Assembly (NCBI GenBank): GCA_910578405.1
Contig: CAJTQO010000004.1
Span: forward strand, 62,001-126,000
Origin: an uncultured Lachnospiraceae bacterium
GTDB taxonomy: Bacteria; Bacillota; Clostridia; Lachnospirales; Lachnospiraceae
Direction: 5' to 3'
DNA: 64,000 nucleotides
In this document: positions 24,389 through 32,339 of the stretch, piece by piece
Layout: every line of letters starts with the position of its first letter
How positions within the stretch are numbered: the stretch's first letter is position 1
Made by a program: the position numbers and the translations under genes
The notes under the pieces: model-generated
Database searches by the model: none
What the model was told of the DNA's origin: nothing
The model's input: only the letters and a program-made list of their open reading frames with translations

Positions 24389-24786
24389 CTTTATCCTCCT
24401 GGTACCTATCGTTTTCTATGGAAATCTAATTCAGTATCATACTGCCATATAACATTTTTGTAAACATAAATCGGTATTTTTCCTTAAAATTTTTTCTCTT
24501 CCCTATTATACGCTTTTTTTTCAAAACCACAATTTGAATTTCATTAATTTAATATTCTTTTAAGTTTTTGCTTACAGAGCATAGACTGATTTCGCTCCTG
24601 TCGCTTGCCTGCCTTATGATACGTATGTCCAAGGGACCGTTAAGGCTATCTTTCACTTGACATATTTTAGGAAGGCGGGTAGAATCTGGTGTAATAAAGA
24701 ATGGGCATTTGAGTGTTTAAATGAGCGCAGCGCTTTAGGAAGAAAACCGGGATAACAAAGGAAAATGAGAGAGGAGAAAGAAAACT
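24389..24786. other. Intergenic region before the DUF4091 gene
   Basis: About 400 bases between divergent genes. It holds the promoter at 24657-24685 and AT-rich sequence upstream of the leftward VanZ-like gene. No RNA gene or riboswitch fold was recognised. Confidence 0.5.
24657..24685 (+). promoter_or_regulatory. Promoter of the DUF4091 gene
   Basis: Perfect TTGACA (24657-24662), 17-base spacer and TAGAAT (24680-24685). The leader to ATG 24787 is about 95 bases. Confidence 0.65.
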
Positions 24787-26445
24787 ATGGTTTCATACCG
24801 TTTTGTCATTGCATCTGCAATGGATAAAATTTTTTCGGATTGGGAGCCGGAACCGATGGAAGGGGGCATGGAGGCTTTTTGTGAAGAAACCGTTTCGTTT
24901 CAGGTGGGTTACTATCTGGGCTGCAGCGCGCCGCCGTCGGAAAATGCGCTGTATTTTACCGTCCGTGCAGAGGAGGGCTGGGATGGGGAGACATTGGTGC
25001 GCAAGGTGTGTCTGATGCCGGGAGGCATGGTGTGCTATGGGGAGCATGATGATGATTATCTGTCCACGCAGGCCGGACTTTACCCGGATTTGTTAGATAC
25101 CATGCCGCAGGAAGGATTACATGGAATCTATAGGCAGTGGAGAAGCGTTTGGATAGATTTGATTCCTTCCAAAGACTGCAAGCCTGGCTGTTATCCGGTT
25201 ACAGTGGAGGTTAGGAATCGGAGGCAGGAGCTTGTATGGAGCGCAAAGACCAGTTTGACCGTATTGGGGGCAAAGCTGCCAAAGATGGATTTTATCCATA
25301 CGGAAATGCTGCACGCAGACTGTCTGGCGGATTATTACCAGACGGAAGTTTTTTCAGAACGCCATTGGAAATTATTGGAGAATTATATTCGGTATGCGGT
25401 AAAGCATGGAATCAACATGATTTTCACTCCGCTTTTTACCCCGCCTATGGATACCGCAGAGGGCGGCGAACGGACTACCGTACAGTTAGTCGGCGTAAGG
25501 AAAACGCAGGAGGGCTATTCCTTTGATTTTACGAAGCTGGACCGGTGGATTGCCCTTTGTCTGGAATGCGGCGTGAAGTATATTGAAATGGTGCCGTTGT
25601 TTACGCAGTGGGGCGCATATTATCCGCCTAAGATTATGGCGGACACGGAAGAGGGGGAAATGCGTATCTTTGGTTGGGATACGCCTGCAGGCGGGGAAGC
25701 GTACCAAGCGTTTCTGGAGGCTTTTCTGCCTCAGCTTCGCCGTCATCTGAGTGACCTTGGCATATTGCAAAATTGCTGGTTCCATGTTTCCGATGAACCG
25801 AGTGAAGGGCAGATGGAATCCTATGGAGCGGCGCAAAGGTGTATGGCAAAATATCTGCCGGACAGCCCGCTTTTTGACGCTTGCAGTGATTATGAGCTAT
25901 ATGCGAAGGGCGCGGTTTCACGCCCGGTGGTCAGCAATGACCATATAGAACCCTTTCTGGCGGCAGGGACGCCAGAACTTTGGACGTATTACTGCTGCGC
26001 CCAGGGAGTGGATGTGAGCAACCGCTTTTTTGCGATGCCCTCTTACCGGAACCGTATTTTGGGCGTACAGGCTTATCTGTACCGGCTCCAGGGTTTTCTG
26101 CATTGGGGCTATAATTTTTACAATACCAGTTTTTCCACGAAACATATTAACCCGTATGCGGTAACGGACAGCGGCGAAAGCTTTCCGGCGGGTGACGCTT
26201 ATCTGGTGTATCCGGGAGAGGATGATATGCCGCGAGGTTCCATTCGTTTGTCGGTTCTGGCACAGGCAATGGAAGATGTGCGCGCCATGCAGTTTTTGGA
26301 AAGTCTCACATCCTATGAATATGTGGCTGGATTGATTGAAGAGCAGGCGGGTATGCGGATTACCTTTGCCCAATATCCCCGCACCAAAGAATTCCTGGTC
26401 AGACTGCGGCATTGCATTAATGAGGAGATAAAGGAACGGCTGTAA
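24787..26445 (+). CDS. DUF4091 protein, glycoside-hydrolase-like
   Basis: A 552-residue cytosolic protein of the DUF4091 family. The N-terminal beta domain (about 1-160) is followed by a TIM-barrel-like region with HGINMIFTPLFTPPMDT, GVKYIEMVPLFTQWGAYYPP and CWFHVSDEPSEGQM (about residues 335-348). The DEP element resembles the acidic active-site strand of barrel hydrolases. Later LHWGYNFYN matches the family. There is no signal peptide. ATG 24787 follows GAGGAG. Related proteins are linked to carbohydrate use in gut bacteria but few are tested, so the reaction is unknown. Confidence 0.78.
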   Translation: MVSYRFVIASAMDKIFSDWEPEPMEGGMEAFCEETVSFQVGYYLGCSAPPSENALYFTVRAEEGWDGETLVRKVCLMPGGMVCYGEHDDDYLSTQAGLYPDLLDTMPQEGLHGIYRQWRSVWIDLIPSKDCKPGCYPVTVEVRNRRQELVWSAKTSLTVLGAKLPKMDFIHTEMLHADCLADYYQTEVFSERHWKLLENYIRYAVKHGINMIFTPLFTPPMDTAEGGERTTVQLVGVRKTQEGYSFDFTKLDRWIALCLECGVKYIEMVPLFTQWGAYYPPKIMADTEEGEMRIFGWDTPAGGEAYQAFLEAFLPQLRRHLSDLGILQNCWFHVSDEPSEGQMESYGAAQRCMAKYLPDSPLFDACSDYELYAKGAVSRPVVSNDHIEPFLAAGTPELWTYYCCAQGVDVSNRFFAMPSYRNRILGVQAYLYRLQGFLHWGYNFYNTSFSTKHINPYAVTDSGESFPAGDAYLVYPGEDDMPRGSIRLSVLAQAMEDVRAMQFLESLTSYEYVAGLIEEQAGMRITFAQYPRTKEFLVRLRHCINEEIKERL

Positions 26446-26589
26446 TGGCAGAGGCATAATATAAAGAAGGGGAGCGTGTTTTTTAGGATGGAATAAAATG
26501 GCTGTTTGATTTGGATGGAATTTCCCCATACTAAGGAGGAAACCGGAAAGCATTGCATATCTATGGAGCGTATCTGAGAGGAGAATGCT

Positions 26590-26811
26590 ATGGATAATCA
26601 ACAGCTACCCATCGGCCTTGGCCTGTCGCTTGCCATGAACCAGAAAGCGATGAAACGTTTTGCCAATATGACGGAAGCGGAGAAGGAACAGGCGATTGCC
26701 AGAAGCAGGGACGCTAAGTCCAAAAGGGAGATGGACCGCATTGTGGATTCCCTGGCGGGGGAAGACAGTCTCTTTGGCGGCCTTTACGGGGCAGGCATGG
26801 ATATAAAATAA
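26590..26811 (+). CDS. Small conserved-looking protein, 73 residues
   Basis: A helical, charged protein: PIGLGLSLAMNQKAMKRFANMTEAEKEQAIARSRDAKSKREMDRIVDSL. The segment KAMKRFANMTEAEKEQAI resembles the short tail motif seen in some YdeI/OmpD-associated and other small Firmicutes proteins, but I cannot name a family. Start ATG 26590 with a GAGAGGAG site, and a strong terminator 32 bases after the stop. No function is proposed. Confidence 0.65.
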   Translation: MDNQQLPIGLGLSLAMNQKAMKRFANMTEAEKEQAIARSRDAKSKREMDRIVDSLAGEDSLFGGLYGAGMDIK

Positions 26812-26842
26812 GAGATGGGAAATGAAAAAGAAGATTTATTTC

Positions 26843-26868
26843 AAAAACGCCTGGAAACAGGCGTTTTT
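26843..26868 (+). terminator. Terminator of the 73-residue gene
   Basis: AAAACGCCTG, GAAA loop, CAGGCGTTTTT. It is strong and symmetric, and it separates this gene from the lipoprotein pair downstream. Confidence 0.85.
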
Positions 26869-26931
26869 GAAACGTGGCAATGGTTGCGCTTTATATGGCA
26901 TATGGCAGGGGTGAGTGGGAAACAAGTTATT

Positions 26932-28023
26932 ATGAAAAGAAAAGCATTTTTTGCATTTCTTATTGGAATGCTTATTTTATCCGGCTGCAGGCAGAACGAA
27001 AACAGTGCGGAGCCAGTAAATGGCAGCGGTAAGGAAGACGGCGATATGAAGTTTAAGGAAAACGAAGAGAAGGCACAAGAGGGAAAAGGCCATGCTTCTT
27101 CTGAAATTTTGCCGGAACTGTCTGAGGTTGCGATAAGCGAAAAGGCGCAGGACATTCCTTATTACAGTGAGGATGGCATTGATTTGCTGGGAGCTTTGCA
27201 TCGTTGTGTGTCGGATGGGGAAAACATATATTTTGTTTATGGCGGGCCGGACATATATGTTATGCCGATAGGCACAAACAAGCATTATCCGGCAGGCATT
27301 GCAAATCCGCAAGGAATGGATGTCTGCAATATTGCCCTTGACGCGCATGGGAGAATCCATTTGCTTATGGCGGGCCAGGATAATAGGGAGTGGTTTATCT
27401 GGCGGTTGGATGAAAACTATGAAGTTGAAAAAACCATTGATATTTCTTCCTGTTTTGAAACAAGATATATACCGCTTTGGTTTCTGACAGATAAGGATGG
27501 CGCATATTTTTTTCAGTGGCCTTTGGACAGGAACGGGATAATCGTGGACGGTGAAGGCGCGCTTAAGCACAAATTCACACCGGAATCCCTTGGGACAAAG
27601 TGGATATATGAAGCTGCTGTTGGAAAGGATGGCCATATTTATCTTGTTTATGGCGATTCCGGGGTAAAATTGGAGATTGGCAAGCTTGATACGGCAGATT
27701 GCTTTCTGGAAAATGAAAACCCCGCTCTCTTTTTTGCGGGCGATGAGGTTTTTAATGCAATGTCTTGCGGCACAGACGCCAATCTTTTGTTGTTCAGCCC
27801 TTATAGCGGCGTATGGGCGTATGACAGCGAAAGGGGAATCGTAGAAAACCGTGTGTCGTTGTCGGATATTGGTTTTGGCGCCGGTATGGAATGCTGGCCT
27901 CTTACGTTTCTGCCGGATGGCAGACTTCTTTTGGTTGCAAAAATGGCGGAGGGGCAAAGCTTTCCGGATTGGCTTTTCCGATACGTTCCTGTCAGTAAAG
28001 AGCCGCATGAAAATGGGAAATGA
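26932..28023 (+). CDS. Lipoprotein with propeller-like repeats
   Basis: A 363-residue lipoprotein with signal peptide MKRKAFFAFLIGMLILSGC and an acidic linker (about 20-65). The rest is built of repeated beta-rich units with aromatic and GxD patterns, for example VSDGENIYFVYGG, LDAHGRIHLLMAG, GKDGHIYLVYGDSG and LPDGRLLLVAKM, consistent with a beta-propeller. ATG 26932 is preferred because it begins the signal peptide and lies after the terminator at 26843; the ribosome-binding site is weak. The stop overlaps the next lipoprotein frame (ATGA at 28020). In related bacteria such a propeller is often fused to a solute-binding domain; here they are adjacent separate genes. Confidence 0.72.
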   Translation: MKRKAFFAFLIGMLILSGCRQNENSAEPVNGSGKEDGDMKFKENEEKAQEGKGHASSEILPELSEVAISEKAQDIPYYSEDGIDLLGALHRCVSDGENIYFVYGGPDIYVMPIGTNKHYPAGIANPQGMDVCNIALDAHGRIHLLMAGQDNREWFIWRLDENYEVEKTIDISSCFETRYIPLWFLTDKDGAYFFQWPLDRNGIIVDGEGALKHKFTPESLGTKWIYEAAVGKDGHIYLVYGDSGVKLEIGKLDTADCFLENENPALFFAGDEVFNAMSCGTDANLLLFSPYSGVWAYDSERGIVENRVSLSDIGFGAGMECWPLTFLPDGRLLLVAKMAEGQSFPDWLFRYVPVSKEPHENGK

Positions 28024-28034
28024 GGCATAGCGGG

Positions 28035-29351
28035 ATGAAAAAACATATTTTGTGGATTGCATTCCTATTGTGCTTTTCGCTTGCCGGATGCAGTTGGAAG
28101 CAGTCAGCGCAGACAGAGAAAAAAATTTTAACGTTAGCGGTTTTTGAAAGCGAATCACAGTTGGCTGCGTCAAAGTTATTGCAATGGGTGAATTTGTATA
28201 ATGCAAATCAGTCTGAGGTGACAATTGAAGTTATCAATTATTTGGAGCGGAATGAAGATGCGCAGGAGGCCCTTAAGCAAATCAAGCTTGAAATCAGTGT
28301 TGGAAAAGGCCCTGACATGATTCATTTTGGCAGGCAATATTCCCCCTTGGATGCTTCTTCCGGAATGTTGGCTGATTTGTATCCTATGATAGAAAATGAC
28401 GCGTCATTTAAAAAGCGGGATATTTACTATAATATTCTTGCATCTTTTGAAACGGAAGGCTGTCTCTATGTATTTGTGCCAAGTTATAGAATAGACACTT
28501 ATACTACGGTTGACCGAAGGCTTTCAGAGTTAGAAAGCATGGATATGGAGCAGTTAATGGATGCTTATCGTATGCTGGATGAGGGGAGCATCCTTTTTCC
28601 TGGGGAAACGAAAAAGGCGGTTTTTGGAATGCTTTGCTATGGGAATCTGGGAAATTACGTTGATTGGGGAAAGGGAACCTGTCGTTTTGACAGTGACAGT
28701 TTTAAAAAACTTTTGCAATTTGCCAATCAGTTCCCACTGAACCTGAACATGACGGATGCTAATTCGGCAAAGGAAATTTTCGCAGAGGGCCGCGCCCTTT
28801 TGTATCCGGTTTCGATTGACAATGTTTATGGGACGGCCAGAGTTAGGACGCTTTATGGCAAAACGCCCGCTTATATAGGGTATCCGTTTGACTCAGGCAA
28901 TGGCAATCTGGCAGCAGTCGCGGATATTGCAATCGGCATTGGTTCGAATAGCCAATATAAGGATGAGGCATGGGAATTTTTGAAAAGCATGGTTGACAGG
29001 GAATTTCAGGATAGCGTCGAAAGGGGACTGCCGCTGCGGATTAGCTCTCTGGAGCAAAAGCTGGAAGCTTCCATAAAGGCGGAATACGATTCAAAGGGTG
29101 AAAAGATAGTGAAAGAACAGCTTATTTTTGATGGTGAGGCTCCCGTAAATATCTATGAAATATCGGAGGAGGATGCAGAAACGCTAAAGGCTGTGATTCG
29201 CAAAATTGAGTTTAGCATGGCGGCAGATTCCAATTTATACAGCATCGTATTGGAAGAGGCGGATTATTTGTTTTATGATGGCCGGAATATAGATAGTGTT
29301 GCAGACATTATTCAGAATCGGGCAAGTGTATATATAAGTGAGAAGAAATAA
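28035..29351 (+). CDS. Extracellular solute-binding lipoprotein (family 1-like)
   Basis: A 438-residue lipoprotein with signal peptide MKKHILWIAFLLCFSLAGC, followed by the start of a type 1 solute-binding fold: LTLAVFESESQLAASKLLQWVNLYNA, GPDMIHFGRQYSPLD and, later, DIAIGIGSNSQYKDEAWEFLKSMVD, the usual hinge and C-terminal helix. It would bind a sugar or oligosaccharide for import. ATG 28035 has GAGG nine bases upstream; an ATG at 28020 overlapping the previous stop is the alternative. No permease or ATPase genes follow, so the partner transporter, if any, is encoded elsewhere. Translation is probably coupled to the propeller lipoprotein. Confidence 0.8.
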   Translation: MKKHILWIAFLLCFSLAGCSWKQSAQTEKKILTLAVFESESQLAASKLLQWVNLYNANQSEVTIEVINYLERNEDAQEALKQIKLEISVGKGPDMIHFGRQYSPLDASSGMLADLYPMIENDASFKKRDIYYNILASFETEGCLYVFVPSYRIDTYTTVDRRLSELESMDMEQLMDAYRMLDEGSILFPGETKKAVFGMLCYGNLGNYVDWGKGTCRFDSDSFKKLLQFANQFPLNLNMTDANSAKEIFAEGRALLYPVSIDNVYGTARVRTLYGKTPAYIGYPFDSGNGNLAAVADIAIGIGSNSQYKDEAWEFLKSMVDREFQDSVERGLPLRISSLEQKLEASIKAEYDSKGEKIVKEQLIFDGEAPVNIYEISEEDAETLKAVIRKIEFSMAADSNLYSIVLEEADYLFYDGRNIDSVADIIQNRASVYISEKK

Positions 29352-29432
29352 ACCGGGATAGCGGGAAAGCAAACAGTAGGGAAACTGTCAGCAAAGACAG
29401 CGTTAGCGTGGAGGAACAGGGAGGGTATGGGA

Positions 29433-30320
29433 ATGAAGTTAAGCGCAAGATGCATCAGGTGCCTGATTGACAGGCAGGAAGAGAAAATCAGCAGGATAGA
29501 AGATGAGGGGCAGAAGGCGTCTTATCTGAAGGAAGTTGCAGGCGTCATTGCAAATGCGTCAGAAGAAGCGTCAGCGCCGTATTTAGTCTATGAGATAAAT
29601 AAAGTTTACCGACAGCGCTTTGGGGAATTGCCTGATTATAAAGAGGAAAAGAAAGCGTTTAACCGGCTGATGCTAGAGTTGGAACCGGAATTGGAAGCGG
29701 AAATCCATTCCGGGAAGGATGCGGATGAGGTGTTTGAAAATGCGCTGAATTATGCCAGGACGGGGAACTATATTGATTATGGGGCTATGAATCATGTGGA
29801 AAAGGAAACGTTATTTGATTTACTGAAAAAAGCGAAGGGGGAAGAGGTGGACAGGCGGGCATATGAGAGACTGAGAGAGGAGCTTGGACAAGCCAGGGAG
29901 GTGGTTTATCTTTTGGACAACTGTGGGGAGATTGTGGCAGACAAGCTGTTTATGAAGGTGATGAAGGAGCAGTATCCGCATATACATATCACGGCTATGG
30001 TCAGGGGAATGCCTGCCTTGAATGATGCAGTGGCGCAAGATGCATGGGAGGTAGGCATAGCGGAAGTGGCGGATATTCTCGGCAATGGGAATGGGGTGGC
30101 GGGAACCCAGCTAAACCTGCTGTCCGCAGAAGCTTTGGATGCGGTAAACCGGGCTGACGTCATTGTGTCCAAAGGGCAGGGGAATTTTGAGACGCTGCAT
30201 GGCTGCGGGCGGAATATCTATTATTTGTTTTTATGCAAATGCGACTGGTTTACAAAAAGATTTGGAATGGAGCGGTTAAAGGGTGTGTTTGTGAATGAAA
30301 GGGACATAAGCGTCAGTTAG
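29433..30320 (+). CDS. ARMT1/DUF89 family protein
   Basis: A 295-residue protein of the DUF89 (ARMT1-like) family, metal-dependent phosphatases proposed to clear damaged phosphometabolites. Family features are the N-terminal Cys motif CIRCLIDRQ, the long helical domain, and the catalytic core VVYLLDNCGEIVADKLFMK (about residues 155-173) with the Asp-Asn pair, plus VIVSKGQGNFETL (about 250-262). ATG 29433 is preferred to 29427 because GGGAGGG lies seven bases before it. It follows the solute-binding gene by 81 bases containing small hairpins. The substrate is unknown. Confidence 0.85.
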   Translation: MKLSARCIRCLIDRQEEKISRIEDEGQKASYLKEVAGVIANASEEASAPYLVYEINKVYRQRFGELPDYKEEKKAFNRLMLELEPELEAEIHSGKDADEVFENALNYARTGNYIDYGAMNHVEKETLFDLLKKAKGEEVDRRAYERLREELGQAREVVYLLDNCGEIVADKLFMKVMKEQYPHIHITAMVRGMPALNDAVAQDAWEVGIAEVADILGNGNGVAGTQLNLLSAEALDAVNRADVIVSKGQGNFETLHGCGRNIYYLFLCKCDWFTKRFGMERLKGVFVNERDISVS

Positions 30321-30404
30321 CGGTTTGGCTTTGCTTTGGACAAAGAGGAGAGCCGCAGGGGCCAAGACAGGCGGCATTGGAAAAAGGCGGCGATGGAATA
30401 TGGG

Positions 30405-30432
30405 TTGACAAATAGCGGCAATGCAGTATAAT
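30405..30432 (+). promoter_or_regulatory. Promoter of the putative manganese transporter gene
   Basis: Perfect TTGACA (30405-30410), 16-base spacer and perfect TATAAT (30427-30432). A palindrome overlaps the expected transcription start. Confidence 0.75.
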
Positions 30433-30440
30433 AGGCTTTA

Positions 30441-30463
30441 CAATTGCAAATGAGTCGCAATTG
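30441..30463 (+). promoter_or_regulatory. Palindromic operator, likely for a Fur-family regulator
   Basis: CAATTGC and GCAATTG arms of 7 bases separated by 9, centred about 20 bases past the -10 box, between promoter and ribosome-binding site. The size and AT-rich symmetric form fit a metal-responsive Fur/Zur/Mur-type box. A Fur-family gene lies 1.3 kb downstream. The pairing is inferred. Confidence 0.6.
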
Positions 30464-30482
30464 CAGGGAGGATATGATACTG

Positions 30483-31358
30483 ATGTTGTGGGATATGATT
30501 TGGGACGCCTTTATGGATACCATCAAATTATTGCCGTTTTTGTTCCTTACCTATGTGGCGATGGAATATTTGGAGCGCAAAGTCGGCAGGAAAACGGAAA
30601 GGGCGGTGGGAAGGGCCGGGTATGCCGGCCCGGCCCTGGGCGCTGTATGTGGGATTTTCCCTCAGTGCGGCTTTTCGGCGGCGGCGTCCAATCTGTATGC
30701 GGGCAGGATGATAACCATGGGGACGTTATTGGCTGTTTTCCTGTCCACATCCGATGAAATGCTTCCAATTCTGTTATCGGAACAGGTAAATATCCAGGTG
30801 ATTTTTAAATTGTTAGGGTTAAAAGTCATCTTTGGTATGTTGGCCGGATATTTAACGGACTTTGCGCTGGGCGGGCAAAGGCCAGTATGCCGGAAGGGGG
30901 AAAATGTGGAGGGGCATAGGCAAGGACATTCCTGTCATATCAAAGATGCATGCCGCTGCGAAGAAGGGGTGTTTCGGCCTGCGGCGCGCCATACGGTGCA
31001 GGTATTCGGATTTATCTTCTTATTTTCCCTGGCGCTGAATGCTTTGATTGGATTAGCCGGTGAGGATTTTCTGGCCGGGCTGTTTTTCAATCGGCCCGTA
31101 GTCGGCCCGCTATTGGCCGGGCTGGTGGGGCTTGTCCCCAACTGTGCGGCGTCGGTGGCGCTGACAGAGCTTTATCTGGAAGGGCTTATGGGGCTTGGGC
31201 CGATGATGGCCGGGTTGCTTGTTGGGAGCGGTGTGGGGCTTCTGGTTTTGTTTCGGGTGAACCATAACGGGAAAGAGAATATGGCATTCCTGTTGCTTTT
31301 GTATGTATTTGGCGTTGCGGCGGGCATATTGCTGGATGCGGCAGGGCTTGCGCTGTAA
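30483..31358 (+). CDS. Putative manganese/metal transporter (arsenic-efflux-like membrane protein)
   Basis: A 291-residue membrane protein of about ten helices. It has the signature of proteins annotated as putative manganese transporters or ArsP_2-like: GIFPQCGFSAAASNLYAGRM (about residues 45-64), then GTLLAVFLSTSDEMLPILL, and a matching second half GLVPNCAASVALTELYLEG. The loop between halves is rich in Cys and His (GHSCHIKDACRCEEG), suggesting metal binding. ATG 30483 is 11 bases after AGGGAGG; an ATG at 30474 is too close to it. The promoter carries a Fur-type palindrome and a Fur-family gene follows, consistent with control by metal. Metal and direction of transport are not known. Confidence 0.75.
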   Translation: MLWDMIWDAFMDTIKLLPFLFLTYVAMEYLERKVGRKTERAVGRAGYAGPALGAVCGIFPQCGFSAAASNLYAGRMITMGTLLAVFLSTSDEMLPILLSEQVNIQVIFKLLGLKVIFGMLAGYLTDFALGGQRPVCRKGENVEGHRQGHSCHIKDACRCEEGVFRPAARHTVQVFGFIFLFSLALNALIGLAGEDFLAGLFFNRPVVGPLLAGLVGLVPNCAASVALTELYLEGLMGLGPMMAGLLVGSGVGLLVLFRVNHNGKENMAFLLLLYVFGVAAGILLDAAGLAL

Positions 31359-31799
31359 ACTGGCGCAGCCAATCCCATTTCCATATGTTATGCTAGTGTT
31401 TCATCCAGTCAGAAATTAGAATCGTGAACCGCCTGTTTCGCACCATTGCGTCGTTAAAATTTCTAGACGATGCCACCGCATCGCCGTCAAAATTTTGCCT
31501 AGCGCTGGCACGAACCATGCAGCCCACAAATCTAATTTCTGTCTGGATGGAACACTAGTGCATGTTTAAACATTCATTCCTGGCAATGCACGCCCCACTT
31601 TGCGTGATATTTGCGCCAAATTTAATCAATGTAGCCCACTGCGTCTCTTAAATTTGGCATAAATTTCCCACAAATTGTAACGTACATCTTGGGGAAAGCA
31701 ATTTTCAAACACGCTCTAGGGGGTAAGGCTTTAGGAGGTTGTTAAGGGCGCAAAAGTATGGCGTGCAGGGCAGGAAGGCATTAGAAGGGGGCGGGATAC
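31359..31799. other. Intergenic region with inverted repeats
   Basis: About 440 bases without a supportable gene. It contains the 166-base inverted-repeat unit (31393-31558) and, next to it, a second imperfect inverted repeat (CCAAATTTAA at about 31617 with TTAAATTTGG at about 31649). The remainder leads to the Fur-family gene. Confidence 0.6.
31393..31558. repeat. MITE-like palindromic unit, 166 bp
   Basis: Terminal inverted repeats of 28 bases with 26 matches, starting CTAGTGTT at the left and ending AACACTAG at the right. The interior is also partly self-complementary (GACGATG...CATCGCCGTC, AAAATTT...AAATTTT), so the whole unit could fold into one long hairpin. It has no coding capacity. 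It is probably a non-autonomous mobile repeat or a large terminator-like structure. Confidence 0.65.
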
Positions 31800-32237
31800 G
31801 TGGAAAACGACGGCAAAGAGGAACTGCAGTTTCCGGCGGATATCCGGAAAACGAAACAGCGGGAGGAAGTGTACCGCATTCTGGCGTCTGCGGCGGGGCC
31901 TGTGAGCGCAGCGGAGATTTATTGCCAGCTTTTACAGGAGGAAAAGGGGAATTTCGCCATTTCTACAATTTACCGCGCACTGGCTGTTTTTGAAGAAAAG
32001 GGGTATGTGGTGAAGACTTCCTTGACAGGCTGTGAGATGTCCTATTATGAATGGCGCAGGGAACGGCACAGGCATTATGCGGTTTGCCTGAAATGCCATA
32101 AGCGGATTCCGTTAAAAGGCTGTCCCTTTGAAGCGGCCCATATGGACGCTTGCGAGGATTTCATGGTGACAGGCCATAAACTGGAGTTGTATGGGTACTG
32201 TAAAGGATGTGGCAGTGGAGAAAAAGCGGCGCTGTGA
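31800..32237 (+). CDS. Fur-family metal-responsive regulator
   Basis: A 145-residue Fur/Zur/PerR-type repressor. The winged helix covers about residues 14-85 (RKTKQREEVYRILAS...NFAISTIYRALAVFEEKGYV). Metal ligands include HRHYAVCLKCHK (His90, His92, Cys96, Cys99) and the C-terminal CKGC (Cys134, Cys137), the structural zinc site. The GHKLELYGYC element is typical. It starts at GTG 31800 behind GGGGGCGGG. Which metal it senses is not decided by sequence; the palindrome in front of the manganese-type transporter gene is its likely target. Confidence 0.9.
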   Translation: MENDGKEELQFPADIRKTKQREEVYRILASAAGPVSAAEIYCQLLQEEKGNFAISTIYRALAVFEEKGYVVKTSLTGCEMSYYEWRRERHRHYAVCLKCHKRIPLKGCPFEAAHMDACEDFMVTGHKLELYGYCKGCGSGEKAAL

Positions 32238-32339
32238 GAAACGTTAGATAAGGATATATGGTATAGAATGTATTTTGCGTGTCTATACTCTTTGTAATAT
32301 ATGCTGGAAAACCGGATGGAAGCAGAGGAGGGCAGGCAA

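Noticed and set aside
26977..28224. 415-residue minus-strand frame
   Set aside because: Antisense to two lipoprotein genes with clear signal peptides; the translation has no domain and no ribosome-binding site.
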